From Paenibacillus chondroitinus NBRC 15376 (GTDB lineage Bacteria; Bacillota; Bacilli; Paenibacillales; NBRC-103111), in assembly GCF_004000765.1 (NCBI RefSeq), contig NZ_BILW01000008.1, positions 1 through 64,000 of the forward strand: a stretch of 64,000 nucleotides of DNA. The letters are read 5' to 3'. The position numbers and the translations under genes are program-made. Of this stretch, positions 43,888 to 54,313 are shown piece by piece. Numbering within the stretch: position 1 is the stretch's first letter; the number at the start of each line of letters is the position of its first letter. Below the pieces are notes generated by a model, which did no database searches, was not told where the DNA came from, and was given only the letters and a program-made list of their open reading frames with translations.

Positions 43888-44029
43888 GCACGTAGCCTCC
43901 TCATCATCAAAAACATGATGCTTTTTTTGGACTTCATCTCAAATCTCTTATTCTCTTATCTCTTAATCTTTGAATCTATGAAAACATAAATAAAAGCTTT
44001 AAAAACCGGCTTTCAGAACCGAGAAGGTT

Positions 44030-44100
44030 GGACGAAAATGGGTGTAGGAGGAAACGGAGTGTAGCGAGCTACATGAGTACCGGACTACCCCATTTTCGTT
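44030..44100. repeat. Intergenic palindromic repeat
   Basis: CGAAAATGGG (44033-44042) and CCCATTTTCG (44089-44098) flank an inner palindrome, GTAGCgaGCTAC, in the gap between ftsX and the M23 gene. The layout is of a REP-like element. Direct repeats of CGGCTTT flank a wider region. Confidence 0.5.
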
Positions 44101-44169
44101 CAAGATTCGATGCCGAGTAAGCTACAGAGAATAACTTCGTTATCAAAGTCGGCTTTTAAAGCCACCTTA

Positions 44170-45087
44170 TTAGACGCGGAGGAATTTGCGGACGGAGATT
44201 AGGGACCCCCAGACGCCAATGACAATGCCAATACCTAGCAACAAAGCAATCATCGTAGGAGCAATTTTTCCGAAAGGCGTCAGCTCAATCATTAATAAAT
44301 TTAAGTTCAAAGAACTTAAGTTCAGCAACTTCCAATATCCGCCGAGAATGACCACAGCAGGAATGAGAGAACCCACAAATCCAAGTAAAGCTCCTTCTAT
44401 AAAAAACGGCCAACGAATAAATGAATTCGTCGCTCCAACCATTTTCATAATTGAAATTTCTTTGCGACGGGCTAAAATCGTAATTTTAATCGTGTTGGCA
44501 ATCAAGAACACCGCCGTAAAGGAGAGCAAAATCACAATTCCAAAGCCGACCCAACGAACAATTTGCGTTACTTTGAATAAAGCTTCAACAGTCCCTTTGC
44601 CATAATTCACTTTATAAATAGGCTTCGGATCCTTATCTGCGTTAAGTGCGCTGATCTGATCCGCTACCACGGCTACATTACGGGGATCATCCACTTCAAC
44701 CGTGAATGCATCATTCAGCGGATTGTTTTCTCCTTCAAAACCATCCAGCAAAGCCTTGCCGCTTTCCCCTAACTTTTGACGCAAATAGACAAGTCCTTCT
44801 TCTTTCGAAACGAACTTGATCGTTTTAACTCCTTGTAAACCTTGAATTTGGGTCTGAAGCTCTGTGATTTGATTCTGAGGGGTGTTAACCTCCAGGTACA
44901 CATTAATCTCAACTTGATCTTCAATTTGACTGGCAATGTCATTGACATTCAATGTTATCAGTACGAATATTCCTAAAATGAACAACGAGATTGCGATTGA
45001 ACTGATCGACGCAAACGTCATCCATCCGTTCCTGACAACATTCCGCGTACCTTCCCGCAAGTGCCGGGAGAATGTACTAATCTTCAT
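44170..45087 (-). CDS. ftsX: Cell-division ABC-transporter-like protein FtsX
   Basis: This 305-residue protein has four membrane helices and the FtsX extracytoplasmic loop (EINVYLEVNTPQNQITELQ). The family marker SIMKMVGATNSFIRWPFFIEG lies between helices. It works with FtsE to activate murein hydrolases at division. The ATG at 45087 has GGGGGAATACGG upstream and overlaps ftsE by 11 bases, so the two are translationally coupled. The longer frame upstream lies wholly in ftsE. Confidence 0.93.
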   Translation of the reverse strand: MKISTFSRHLREGTRNVVRNGWMTFASISSIAISLFILGIFVLITLNVNDIASQIEDQVEINVYLEVNTPQNQITELQTQIQGLQGVKTIKFVSKEEGLVYLRQKLGESGKALLDGFEGENNPLNDAFTVEVDDPRNVAVVADQISALNADKDPKPIYKVNYGKGTVEALFKVTQIVRWVGFGIVILLSFTAVFLIANTIKITILARRKEISIMKMVGATNSFIRWPFFIEGALLGFVGSLIPAVVILGGYWKLLNLSSLNLNLLMIELTPFGKIAPTMIALLLGIGIVIGVWGSLISVRKFLRV

Positions 45088-45763
45088 AGCCGTATTCCCC
45101 CCGTAACTGGTCACGAGCAATAAGGCCATTCTCGATTGCAATGACTCTTTTACGCATCGTATTTACGATTTCCTTGTTATGCGTAGCCATGACGATTGTC
45201 GTACCACGGAAGTTAATTTCCTCCATAAGCTTCATAATCCCCCACGATGTCTCAGGGTCGAGATTTCCTGTCGGTTCATCGGCAATAATGACGGAAGGAT
45301 TGTTGATTATTGCCCGGGCAATGGCGACACGCTGCTGCTCACCGCCGGATAGTTGTGAGGGAAGCGAATTGGCTTTATCCTTCAACCTCACCAGTTCAAG
45401 CACTTCCATCGTACGTTTCTTGATTTGTTTCTTCGGTGCTTCAATCACTTCCATAGCAAAAGCTACATTGTCGAAAATAGACAACTTCGGCAGCAATCGA
45501 TAATCTTGGAAAATAACTCCGATATTTCGACGCAAAAAAGGTATTTTACGCTGTTTCAGCTTTTCTAAATTGAATCCATTCACGAAAATCTGGCCCTTGG
45601 TCGGTCTTTCTTCTCTATACATCAATTTCATAAATGTCGATTTACCAGCCCCGGAAGGTCCGACAACATAGACAAACTCGTTGCGGTCTACTTTTACATT
45701 AATCCCTCTCAATGCATGAGTACCGTTGGAGTACGTTTTCCATACGTCCTGCATTTCGATCAC
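45077..45763 (-). CDS. ftsE: Cell-division ATPase FtsE
   Basis: This 228-residue ABC ATPase has Walker A GPSGAGKSTFMKL, signature LSGGEQQRVAIARAI and Walker B IIADEPTGNLDP. It drives FtsX, which carries the mechanical signal to the wall. The GTG at 45763 has AGGATG at the right distance and gives the usual N-terminus (VIEMQDVWKTYSNGTHAL); the 27 codons upstream are not supported. It leads the ftsE-ftsX pair. Confidence 0.94.
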   Translation of the reverse strand: MIEMQDVWKTYSNGTHALRGINVKVDRNEFVYVVGPSGAGKSTFMKLMYREERPTKGQIFVNGFNLEKLKQRKIPFLRRNIGVIFQDYRLLPKLSIFDNVAFAMEVIEAPKKQIKKRTMEVLELVRLKDKANSLPSQLSGGEQQRVAIARAIINNPSVIIADEPTGNLDPETSWGIMKLMEEINFRGTTIVMATHNKEIVNTMRKRVIAIENGLIARDQLRGEYGYED

Positions 45764-46016
45764 AATATCACATCCTAATATAGGGGTCCTTAAGCGAAGC
45801 CTAAAGTCTCTCTGCTGTACAGACAGCTTTAAGGAGTTCGACACAAAGTCGGAAATTCCTTCTAAAATCGTTCAAAATTCCTGTTGTTTACTGTCACTAT
45901 ATCATGATTTGTACACATTTAAGGGTCACAAGGTTTTAGTAATAAATTGATCGGAAAGAAGATACATATGGTAGTACAGGCCTTTCACTCATTCGTATGT
46001 AAAGGAGCCGCTGTAC

Positions 46017-47456
46017 ATGCCACCCCTCATCAGAAAAGCAACCTTCTATGCGACGATCACCATAGGACTGCTAAGCTCTATAAGTATCGGTCTATACCTG
46101 TATGGTTCTCAGAGCACACTGCCTCCGAAATTTACGGTTGCCGGCTGGCGCGTCGGCGGCATGCCTTATGATACGTTCCAGCAGCAATACGAGGAGAGGC
46201 TTAAGCTGCTAAACGCTTTTCCTGTCCAATTGCAAACCTCCTATACGGACATCGCCAATCGACAATTGACCCTTGGACAGCTAGGCGTCGAATATCATGA
46301 TGAGGCCCTCACGCAATCTATCGCCCAATTGTTCAAAGCTTCACCCTTGCAACGGATAAAAGCCCGCTGGGAGCTTCGTCATGCCGATATTCCGATTGAG
46401 GTCACCGTGAACGAAGATCAGCTAAACGCAGCGTTGAAAGAGGCATGGAAAGACCTTTATAGCCAGCAGCCTGCGCCGGCGAAGCGGATCGTGACCGCTC
46501 AGGACTCGCTAACTTATGAACCGGAACACAGAGTACTACGCATTGACACCGTACATTTGGGGGAACACCTGCAAGAAGTCGCTCCCTCCATTTCGTATAT
46601 TCACAACGCCGCACCCGTTCGATTGACGCTGCCCTTGTACGAGCAGAGTCCTGCCGTAACCGTAGAAACATTGAAGCAGCAGGGCATCGACCGCAAAATA
46701 TCCGAGTTTACGACCACATTTCCCGCTTCCGGTGAAGGACGAATTCACAATATTCGTTCTACCGCCGCGTCCATTCAAGATTATCTCATGGCACCAGGAG
46801 AGACGTTCGACTATAGCAAAATCATTGCACAGACAGAAACCACGTTCGGCTATAAGGAAGCGCCGGTTATCCTTAACGGCAAGCTGGTTCCCGGCATCGG
46901 CGGCGGCATATGCCAAGTATCGACAACACTGTACAATGCTGTTTTGCGCAGCGGACTCGCTATTGTTGAGCGCCGTAACCACTCCCTGCCTGTCAGCTAC
47001 GTCACGCTTGGACAAGATGCGACTTTTGCCAACGGCTACATCAATTTCAAGTTTCGCAACAATACCGATGCCTATCTATTGATTCGCACTGTCACAACGG
47101 ATCGGGACGTCACCGTCAAGCTGTTCGGACACATGTCTCCTTCGATCACATATGACATAGAATCAAACGTCACAGAGACGATTCAACCTCCCGTTAAATA
47201 CTTGCATAATACAACGCTAGCCCCAGGAGCCACTCGGCCCATCAGTACAGGTAAAGCAGGTTACAAAGTTGAAACCTATCGGATTAAAAGGGAAAACGGC
47301 GTTTTCGTCAGCAAAGAGCTCATCTCGAAGGATCAGTACTCTCCGGTGCCGACCTTGGTCGCCTCTAACCGGGGCGATATCAAGCCTGAACTAGGGGGCG
47401 CACCGGAGCCACAACCCATTTTGGAAGACGGCGTCAAAGGACCTTCCTTCCGGTAA
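46017..47456 (+). CDS. VanW-family surface protein
   Basis: This 479-residue secreted protein has an N-terminal membrane helix (ATITIGLLSSISIGLYLYG) and a peptidoglycan-binding-4-like region. The VanW core contains PGIGGGICQVSTTLYNAVL, the family marker. VanW proteins are linked to vancomycin clusters and to wall remodelling, but their biochemistry is not settled. An AAAGGAGCC site precedes the ATG. It is a single gene with a terminator after it, divergent from ftsE. Confidence 0.88.
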   Translation: MPPLIRKATFYATITIGLLSSISIGLYLYGSQSTLPPKFTVAGWRVGGMPYDTFQQQYEERLKLLNAFPVQLQTSYTDIANRQLTLGQLGVEYHDEALTQSIAQLFKASPLQRIKARWELRHADIPIEVTVNEDQLNAALKEAWKDLYSQQPAPAKRIVTAQDSLTYEPEHRVLRIDTVHLGEHLQEVAPSISYIHNAAPVRLTLPLYEQSPAVTVETLKQQGIDRKISEFTTTFPASGEGRIHNIRSTAASIQDYLMAPGETFDYSKIIAQTETTFGYKEAPVILNGKLVPGIGGGICQVSTTLYNAVLRSGLAIVERRNHSLPVSYVTLGQDATFANGYINFKFRNNTDAYLLIRTVTTDRDVTVKLFGHMSPSITYDIESNVTETIQPPVKYLHNTTLAPGATRPISTGKAGYKVETYRIKRENGVFVSKELISKDQYSPVPTLVASNRGDIKPELGGAPEPQPILEDGVKGPSFR

Positions 47457-47497
47457 TCTTTGTGACTATTTTGAACCATAAAAAGGGTCAAACATCT

Positions 47498-47542
47498 AAA
47501 GGTCATGTGACTGTAGTTACTAGGTCACTATGACTTTTTTTT
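47498..47542 (+). terminator. Terminator of the VanW-family gene
   Basis: AAAGGTCATGTGAC...GTCACTATGACTTTTTTTT is an imperfect hairpin with eight Ts. Confidence 0.85.
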
Positions 47543-47584
47543 ATTATGATAAGAGTACGCAATATGAGATAAGGAGGATGAACG

Positions 47585-48388
47585 ATGAGCAAGATTGATT
47601 ATTTCAAAGAACTCAACTATCGACTGCGCGGACTTCCAGAGAAGGAGCGCCAAAATATATTGTCTGTCTACGAGGAATTGTTCCAAAAAGCCATTGAGAA
47701 CGGCAAACACGAGGATGAGGTAGCACAATCGCTAGGTTATCCGCGAATCCCTAACTGGGACGCACAGAAAGATGCCTCAACGGTCAGCCATCCGGAGTCT
47801 GCAAAAAGTGCAAAACAGGAGTCAATTCCTCAAGCTCCTATAGCACCTAAAGCACCTCAAACGCCTCCAACGCCTAAAGCACATCAAGCTCCTCAAGCAC
47901 CAACAGCTCCTCCGCTTGAGAAAATATATACGAAACCCGAGTCAGCGGCACCAAAGCAGGCACCAGAAGCCGGGGGCTATACACCTCCGTCCTATACGCC
48001 GCCGCCTTATGAGAATCCTTATTACGCTCAGCAACCTCCTTACCCCTACCCGGCTAAGCAGGAAACAGGGCTGAAGGCGATTATCGTCAGCATTGCGCTC
48101 GGCTTTTTCAACCTCCTGTTCGTTGTTGGCCCATGGTTCGGTATCTTGGCAGCGTTAATCGCGTTATTCGCTTCGGGCTTTGCACTCATCGTCGCTCCGA
48201 TCGCCGGTATGCTTGGCAGCTTTATGGAGCACGTCGGCAGCGATCTGCAGTTCATTGGATTTACCATGTTGGCATGCTTCGGGTTAGGCGTCATTCTCAC
48301 TACGCTCAGCACCTGGCTGCTCCAACTTTTTTTCAAAATCACCCGGGCGTACATCCAGTTCAATGCCAAATTAATTAAGGGGGCTTAA
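47585..48388 (+). CDS. HAAS/DUF1700 membrane protein
   Basis: This 267-residue protein has an N-terminal HAAS domain (SKIDYFKELNYRLRGLPEKE), a proline/alanine-rich linker, and two or more membrane helices in the C-terminal half (AIIVSIALGFFNLLFVVGPW). HAAS proteins usually follow a PadR-type regulator and pair with DUF4097 proteins, as here, but no PadR gene is visible. It may sense envelope stress. GGAGG precedes the ATG at 47585, and the next gene starts three bases after its stop. Confidence 0.82.
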   Translation: MSKIDYFKELNYRLRGLPEKERQNILSVYEELFQKAIENGKHEDEVAQSLGYPRIPNWDAQKDASTVSHPESAKSAKQESIPQAPIAPKAPQTPPTPKAHQAPQAPTAPPLEKIYTKPESAAPKQAPEAGGYTPPSYTPPPYENPYYAQQPPYPYPAKQETGLKAIIVSIALGFFNLLFVVGPWFGILAALIALFASGFALIVAPIAGMLGSFMEHVGSDLQFIGFTMLACFGLGVILTTLSTWLLQLFFKITRAYIQFNAKLIKGA

Positions 48389-48391
48389 GCC

Positions 48392-49279
48392 GTGAAAAGC
48401 AGATATAAATTTTTCTTAATAACGGGCTTTACCTGCCTGGCAGTTGGACTCATCGGTGCGGCTGTTTCCTTCAAAACCTTAGATTTGAATGCAGGCGTCT
48501 CCAACATTAATATCGAGAAAAAGATTGCAGCGGCAAATATCGACACCCTCATCCTTCAAAATGATAACTCGAACATCACTTTCGTCCCTACAAACAGCGA
48601 TGAAATTAAAGTTCACCTGGTCGGTACGGTGCGGGAAGCTAACGCGAATGAATGCACGATTGACGCAGCCACAGAAGGAAGCAATGTATGGCGGGTTGAT
48701 GTTTGCAAGAAAGAAAAAGATCGCATCAATTTTGGTTTTGACATCACCGAACTCAAAAATTTGATTGCCGGCCGCGGCTTTGGGCTCAAAACCGAAGTCT
48801 CCCTACCGGATAAAATGTACAAAGCCATCACCGTTTCTTCCGATACGGGGAGTATCAAATTCAATGATCTCAAATCGGAGAAGCTGACGGCCAATACGGA
48901 TACCGGCAGCATTTCACTCGACCGTTACGAAGGCAAACAGCTTAACCTCCAAGCTGATACAGGGCATATCAACATCCAGCAAGCCCAAGGAGATATAAAG
49001 ATAAAAACCGATACGGGCGGCATTACAGCAAAATTAAGCGATATCGGCGACTCCGTTTCCTTAGAATCCGACACCGGCAGTGTCCGCCTTACACTTGAGC
49101 CAACGCCTAAAAATGTGAGCTTCGATCTAAGCGCCGATACAGGCAGCGCCAATTTGGAAGTGCCTGGTCTTACTGTAGATCGGGAAGACCATCACTCTGC
49201 CAAAGGTACTCTCGGAGATGGCAGCAAAAAAGTGAAAGTTCGCGTCGACACCGGATATATCTCGGTTACGGGTAGATAA
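48392..49279 (+). CDS. DUF4097 beta-repeat envelope protein
   Basis: This 295-residue protein has an N-terminal helix (YKFFLITGFTCLAVGLIGAA) and a long stack of DTGS-containing beta repeats (SSDTGSIKFNDLKSEK, then NTDTGSISLDRYEGKQ, then SDTGSVRLTLEP). This is the DUF4097 helix-like fold of LiaG and YvlB proteins. Such proteins are often associated with cell-envelope stress systems. GTG at 48392 is the likely start, three bases after the HAAS gene. The two form an operon. Confidence 0.82.
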   Translation: MKSRYKFFLITGFTCLAVGLIGAAVSFKTLDLNAGVSNINIEKKIAAANIDTLILQNDNSNITFVPTNSDEIKVHLVGTVREANANECTIDAATEGSNVWRVDVCKKEKDRINFGFDITELKNLIAGRGFGLKTEVSLPDKMYKAITVSSDTGSIKFNDLKSEKLTANTDTGSISLDRYEGKQLNLQADTGHINIQQAQGDIKIKTDTGGITAKLSDIGDSVSLESDTGSVRLTLEPTPKNVSFDLSADTGSANLEVPGLTVDREDHHSAKGTLGDGSKKVKVRVDTGYISVTGR

Positions 49280-49284
49280 GCAGC

Positions 49285-49330
49285 AAAAAGCCTTCAATTT
49301 CATCCATTCGGATGACGTTGAAGGCTTTTT
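49285..49330. terminator. Bidirectional terminator between DUF4097 gene and argH
   Basis: AAAAAGCCTTCAA...TTGAAGGCTTTTT, with inner pairing of CATCC to GGATG, forms a strong stem with A- and T-runs on both sides. Confidence 0.9.
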
Positions 49331-49342
49331 ATATCATTAAAC

Positions 49343-50758
49343 TTATTTGCTCTTCTCCAAATATGTTTGCAACCACTCATTGGATTGCGCCAACACTTGC
49401 TCGGCGCGGGCAATAGCTTCCGACACTTGATTGCTTGCCGTTCCGCCGTATACATTACGTGCATTCACAACTTGTTCCGGCTGCAGCACGGCATAAATAT
49501 CGGACTCAAACAGCGTAGAGAACGTTTTGAACTCCTCGATGCTCATATCGAGTAAGTACTTTTTGTTCTGGATGCAATACAGCACCGTTTTGCCGATAAC
49601 TTCGTGAGCTTGACGGAATGGCAGTCCCTTGTTTACAAGGTAATCGGCGATGTCCGTAGCGTTCGAGAAGTCCTGGTTCACGGCTTGTCTCATGCGATCC
49701 GTGTTCACTTTCATGGTAGCGACCATTGGAGCGAACAGTTGAAGCGCGCCTTGCAGCGTGCGAACCGTATCGAACATGCCTTCTTTATCTTCCTGCATGT
49801 CCTTGTTATACGCCAGCGGCAGCGACTTCAGCACGGTCATCAGACCGAACAAGTTGCCGTAGACGCGGCCTGTTTTACCGCGGACGAGCTCCGCCACGTC
49901 CGGGTTTTTCTTCTGCGGCATGATCGAGCTGCCGGTGCAGAAAGCATCATCGAGTTCAACGAACGCGAACTCGGTGGAAGACCAGAGCACCATTTCCTCG
50001 CTGAAGCGAGAAAGGTGCATCATGATCATGGACGCGTTAGAGAGGAACTCCAGGATGAAATCGCGGTCGCTGACCGCATCCAGGGAGTTCTCGTACACGC
50101 GTCCGAACCCGAGCTGCTCCGCCACGAAATGGCGGTCGATCGGGAACGTCGTGCCGGCTAGCGCACCAGCGCCCAGCGGCAGGATGTCTACGCGCTTGTA
50201 GCTGTCCTGCAAGCGCTCAAGGTCACGCTGGAACATGCTGACATAAGCCATCATGTGATGCGCGAACAAAATCGGCTGCGCACGCTGAAGATGCGTATAT
50301 CCCGGGATAATCGTATCGATGTTTTTCTTCGCTTGTTCAAGAAGAGCTTCCTGCAGCTTGATGAGGTGGCCAACGAACTCGACTACCCGCTTGCGCAGGT
50401 ACAGATGCATATCCGTCGCTACCTGATCGTTACGGCTGCGGCCCGTATGCAGCTTGCCGCCAACAGGACCGATCAAATCGATCAGCGTTTTTTCGATATT
50501 CATGTGAATATCTTCGTTCTGAATCGTGTACTCCAGCTCGCCGCGGCGAATCATGCCTTGGACCGCATAGAGGCCGTCCTTGATTTTCTCGACATCTTCC
50601 GCAGGAAGAATGCCACATTTGCCAAGCATCGTCACGTGCGCCAAGCTGCCTTGAATATCTTCCTCGGCCAGCTCTTTATCAAACATAATTGATGCTGTAT
50701 ATTCTTCAACCAATTGGTCGGTTTGCTTCGTAAATCGTCCACCCCATAGTTTTGACAC
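49343..50758 (-). CDS. argH: Argininosuccinate lyase
   Basis: This 471-residue enzyme splits argininosuccinate into arginine and fumarate, the last step of arginine synthesis. The fumarase-superfamily signature [12 protein letters not shown] is present, and the N-terminus [16 protein letters not shown] is standard. The GTG at 50758 is chosen from an AGAGGAG site at good spacing; the frame runs 21 codons further upstream without support. It ends the argCJBDFGH cluster and abuts a bidirectional terminator. Confidence 0.96.
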   Translation of the reverse strand: MSKLWGGRFTKQTDQLVEEYTASIMFDKELAEEDIQGSLAHVTMLGKCGILPAEDVEKIKDGLYAVQGMIRRGELEYTIQNEDIHMNIEKTLIDLIGPVGGKLHTGRSRNDQVATDMHLYLRKRVVEFVGHLIKLQEALLEQAKKNIDTIIPGYTHLQRAQPILFAHHMMAYVSMFQRDLERLQDSYKRVDILPLGAGALAGTTFPIDRHFVAEQLGFGRVYENSLDAVSDRDFILEFLSNASMIMMHLSRFSEEMVLWSSTEFAFVELDDAFCTGSSIMPQKKNPDVAELVRGKTGRVYGNLFGLMTVLKSLPLAYNKDMQEDKEGMFDTVRTLQGALQLFAPMVATMKVNTDRMRQAVNQDFSNATDIADYLVNKGLPFRQAHEVIGKTVLYCIQNKKYLLDMSIEEFKTFSTLFESDIYAVLQPEQVVNARNVYGGTASNQVSEAIARAEQVLAQSNEWLQTYLEKSK

Positions 50759-50834
50759 GTGCACCCACTCCTCTCTATTTGACAGCCCAAAGGCTTTCCA
50801 CGAGGGAAAGCCCGGTTTCACAGCCTATGTTAAC

Positions 50835-52073
50835 TTACTTCTTAGCGTTTTGCTCAACACCCGAAGATACTTTCAAACGAAGAGCATTCAAGTGAATGAA
50901 GCCTGTCGCATCGCCTTGATCGTAAGCTTTCGTCGGATCAGCTTCCATTGTGGCAATATCCGGATTGTACAAGGATACCGGACTTTTCACGCCAGCTCCG
51001 ATAACGTTGCCTTTGTACAATTTCAAGCGAACTGTACCGGATACGTTCTTTTGGCTTTCTGTAACAAGCGCTTGAATGGCCAAACGCTCTGGAGCGAACC
51101 AGAAGCCGTTGTAAACAAGGCTTGCATATTTGGAGATCAGGGAGTCACGAAGGTGCATCACATCGCGGTCCATCGTCAAGGACTCCATTTTGCGGTGAGC
51201 GGTGAACAGGATCGTACCGCCTGGAGTTTCATATACGCCGCGGCTCTTCATGCCGACGAAGCGGTTCTCGACCATATCGACACGGCCGATACCGTGCTTG
51301 CCGCCGACTTCGTTCAGCGTTTCCATCACTTGAAGCGGCGTCAATTTCGCACCGTTAACGGCTACGCAGTCGCCTTTTTCAAACTCAAGTTCAATGTATT
51401 CGGCTTGGTCTGGCGCATCCTCAGGGTCAACGCTCAGCACGAACATATCTTTGTTGGATGTAGCGGATGGATCAAACCAAGGATCCTCCAGCATACCGCT
51501 CTCGAAGGAAATGTGAAGCAAGTTGCGGTCTGTCGAATACGGCTTCGCAGCGGATGCCGTTACCGGAATGCCATGTTTCTCGGCATACGCGATCATCTCA
51601 GCGCGGCCCGGGAACTGCTCGCGGAATTCTTCCAAACGCCAAGGCGCGATCACCGAAATCTCAGGAGCAAGCGCTGCAGCTGTTAGTTCGAAACGCACTT
51701 GGTCGTTTCCTTTGCCGGTTGCGCCGTGTGCAATCGCTGTTGCACCTTCTGCGCGTGCGATTTCAACCATGCGCTTCGCGATCAAAGGACGCGCAATGCT
51801 CGTGCCCAGCAGGTATTGGCCTTCATAAAGCGCAGCCGCTTGGAACATCGGGTTGATGAAATCCTTCGCGAACTCGTCGCGCAGATCGTCGATGTAGATT
51901 TTGGAGGCGCCGGTTGCGAGCGCTTTTTCTTCCAGACCGTCAAGCTCATCTTTCTGCCCGATATCTGCCGTGAACGCGATGATTTCAGCGTCGTAAGTCT
52001 CTTTAAGCCATTTCAAAATTACCGAAGTATCCAACCCGCCGGAATAGGCGAGCACGATTTTTTCCTTAGCCAT
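50835..52073 (-). CDS. argG: Argininosuccinate synthase
   Basis: This 412-residue enzyme joins citrulline and aspartate using ATP. The ATP motif [15 protein letters not shown] is at residues 9-23, and [14 protein letters not shown] [13 protein letters not shown] follows. The N- and C-termini match the family. It is read from ATG at 52073, followed by argH after 76 bases. Confidence 0.96.
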   Translation of the reverse strand: MAKEKIVLAYSGGLDTSVILKWLKETYDAEIIAFTADIGQKDELDGLEEKALATGASKIYIDDLRDEFAKDFINPMFQAAALYEGQYLLGTSIARPLIAKRMVEIARAEGATAIAHGATGKGNDQVRFELTAAALAPEISVIAPWRLEEFREQFPGRAEMIAYAEKHGIPVTASAAKPYSTDRNLLHISFESGMLEDPWFDPSATSNKDMFVLSVDPEDAPDQAEYIELEFEKGDCVAVNGAKLTPLQVMETLNEVGGKHGIGRVDMVENRFVGMKSRGVYETPGGTILFTAHRKMESLTMDRDVMHLRDSLISKYASLVYNGFWFAPERLAIQALVTESQKNVSGTVRLKLYKGNVIGAGVKSPVSLYNPDIATMEADPTKAYDQGDATGFIHLNALRLKVSSGVEQNAKK

Positions 52074-52107
52074 GTCTACAAATCTCTCCGTTTCTTCTAT
52101 CTATTTA

Positions 52108-53067
52108 TTATATCATGGTCGCGGCCATAATAGCCTTTTGCGCATGAAGACGATTCTCTGCTTGGTCGAAAATAATGGAATGTGCGCCGTCAATGACGCC
52201 TTCGCTCACTTCTTCCCCGCGGTGTGCAGGCAGGCAGTGCATAAACAAGTAATCCGATTTGGCGTACTTCACCAGATCTTCGTTGATTTGGTAGTTTTTA
52301 AAAGCAATCTCCCGCTCCTGCTGCTCAGCCTCGAAGCCCATGCTTGCCCATACATCCGTGTAGACGATGTCCGCATTCTCAATCGCTTCGCGAGGGTCGC
52401 GTGTGAGAAGTACGCTGCCGCCGTAATGCGCAGCATTTTCCTTGGAATTCTGAATCACTTCCTGGTCAGGATCATAACCCTCAGGAGAAGCAATCGCGAA
52501 GTCCATCCCCAATTTGCTTGCCCCCACCATTAAGGAATGCACCATGTTGTTGCCGTCCCCGATGTAAGCTACTTTAATGCCTTTGAGACGGCCCTTTTTC
52601 TCAAGAACAGTCTGATAATCCGCCATAACTTGGCAAGGATGCGCATAATCCGTCAGGCCGTTAATAACGGGAACCGTCGCACCGCGCGCAAGATCGATCA
52701 CCTTACGGTGTTCATACGTACGAATCATAATGCCATCGAGGTAACGGGACAGCGTTTGTGCCGTATCCCAAACCGTTTCACCGCGTCCAAGCTGCAGATC
52801 ATTTTTGCTCAAAAATAAAGCCTGACCTCCCAGTTGGTACATCCCCACTTCAAAGGAAACACGCGTACGCGTCGAGGATTTCTCGAAGATCATCCCGAGT
52901 GTCTTGCCGGCAAGCACAGCATGAGGCTCTCTAGCCTTTTGCTTACGCTTGAGCTCGATCCCGTAGTGAATTAAGTATTCGATTTCTTCCGGTGTATAGT
53001 CAGCCAAAGCAAGGAAATCTTTGCCCTTCAATTGGGCAGCCATTTCTTCTTGTAAGGTAATATTCAT
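52108..53067 (-). CDS. argF: Ornithine carbamoyltransferase
   Basis: This 319-residue enzyme transfers a carbamoyl group to ornithine, making citrulline. The carbamoyl-phosphate site SSTRTRVSFE, and HPCQ and HCLPAHRGEEV motifs, are present. The ATG at 53067 has AGAGAGG upstream and gives the usual N-terminus; the longer frame overlaps argD and is not supported. It is third from the end of the arginine operon. Confidence 0.96.
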   Translation of the reverse strand: MNITLQEEMAAQLKGKDFLALADYTPEEIEYLIHYGIELKRKQKAREPHAVLAGKTLGMIFEKSSTRTRVSFEVGMYQLGGQALFLSKNDLQLGRGETVWDTAQTLSRYLDGIMIRTYEHRKVIDLARGATVPVINGLTDYAHPCQVMADYQTVLEKKGRLKGIKVAYIGDGNNMVHSLMVGASKLGMDFAIASPEGYDPDQEVIQNSKENAAHYGGSVLLTRDPREAIENADIVYTDVWASMGFEAEQQEREIAFKNYQINEDLVKYAKSDYLFMHCLPAHRGEEVSEGVIDGAHSIIFDQAENRLHAQKAIMAATMI

Positions 53068-53095
53068 TTCATTCAACCTCTCTCCTGTTACTTCC

Positions 53096-54292
53096 CTAGA
53101 TGCTGCTGATCGTAGATGCCTTCTCTGCAAGGACCGCGCACAGCACATCCAGCCCTTGATCCAAATCTTCTTGCGGTATATTTAAGGCCGGCACTAAACG
53201 AATAACGTTAGGCCCAGCTGGAATAACGAGCACGCCTTTTTTATGAATTTCATTAATGATTTCACCTGCAGGTTGCGTGCACTCAATCCCGATCAAAAGC
53301 CCGATACCGCGAATTTTCGCGATTAGCGGATTGCCGGCAAGCTTGCTCTCCAGCTTCTTGATCGTGTACTCACCTAGCTCTGCTGCGCGTTCCGGCAGCT
53401 TCTGTGCAAGGATTGTATCCACAGCCGCAAAACCCGCAGCCGTCGCAATCGGCGTTCCACCAAATGTCGAACCATGACTGCCAGCGCTAAAACCTTCAGC
53501 AAGGAAAGCTTTCCCCAGCATAGCCCCAATCGGGAATCCGCCGCCCAGTCCTTTGGCCAATGTGAAAATGTCAGGCTCCACACCATAGTGTTCATAGGCA
53601 AAAAGCTTGCCTGTACGTCCTACGCCCGTTTGGATTTCATCCGCTATCAAAAGCAGGCCTTCCTGTTTGCACAGCTCCGCCAATTGTTTCACGAATTCCG
53701 GATCAGCCGGCAATACGCCGCCTTCCCCTTGTACCATTTCCAACATGATCGCACATGTTTTGTCATTCACAAGACTGCGCACAGCCTCGATATCGTTATA
53801 AGGCGCATACACGAAGCCTTCAGGAAGCGGAAGGAAGCCTTCCTTCACTTTGTCTTGACCTGTAGCGGTCAATGTTGCCAATGTCCGTCCGTGGAACGAC
53901 ATGTTGAACGTAATAATCTCGTACCGACCGTTGTTCAGCACCTTTTGGTTGTAGCGACGCGCCAGCTTAATTGCGGCCTCATTCGCCTCTGCTCCTGTGG
54001 AACAGAAAAATACAGCATCCGCACAACTGTTAGCCGTAAGCAAGGAAGCTAGTTTTTCCTGGTTCGGAATATGGAAAAGGTTGCTGACATGCCATAGCTG
54101 ATCAAGCTGCTGAACAAGCTGCTCCTTCACTTCTTTAGGCGCATGCCCGAGGTTCGCTACCGCAATTCCGCTCATCAAATCGATGTACTCCTTACCTGTA
54201 TCGTCCCATAGTCGGCTGCCCTCCCCCTTCACCAGCGTAATTGGATATCTGGCGTACGTTGGAAAGAGCGAGCTTTTACCCGTTTCACTCAT
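53096..54292 (-). CDS. argD: Acetylornithine aminotransferase
   Basis: This 398-residue PLP enzyme converts N-acetylglutamate semialdehyde to N-acetylornithine. The PLP lysine is in TLAKGLGGGFPIGA, and CSTGAEANEAAIKLARR is present. The ATG at 54292 is chosen because GGAGGGAATGTAC gives proper spacing, while the ATG two codons earlier would sit inside the ribosome-binding site. It lies 21 bases after argB. Confidence 0.94.
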   Translation of the reverse strand: MSETGKSSLFPTYARYPITLVKGEGSRLWDDTGKEYIDLMSGIAVANLGHAPKEVKEQLVQQLDQLWHVSNLFHIPNQEKLASLLTANSCADAVFFCSTGAEANEAAIKLARRYNQKVLNNGRYEIITFNMSFHGRTLATLTATGQDKVKEGFLPLPEGFVYAPYNDIEAVRSLVNDKTCAIMLEMVQGEGGVLPADPEFVKQLAELCKQEGLLLIADEIQTGVGRTGKLFAYEHYGVEPDIFTLAKGLGGGFPIGAMLGKAFLAEGFSAGSHGSTFGGTPIATAAGFAAVDTILAQKLPERAAELGEYTIKKLESKLAGNPLIAKIRGIGLLIGIECTQPAGEIINEIHKKGVLVIPAGPNVIRLVPALNIPQEDLDQGLDVLCAVLAEKASTISSI

Positions 54293-54313
54293 GTACATTC
54301 CCTCCTTATAGTG

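Noticed and set aside
50850-51686. 278-codon plus-strand open frame over argG
   Set aside because: Antisense shadow of a clear ArgG; composition follows the codons of argG.
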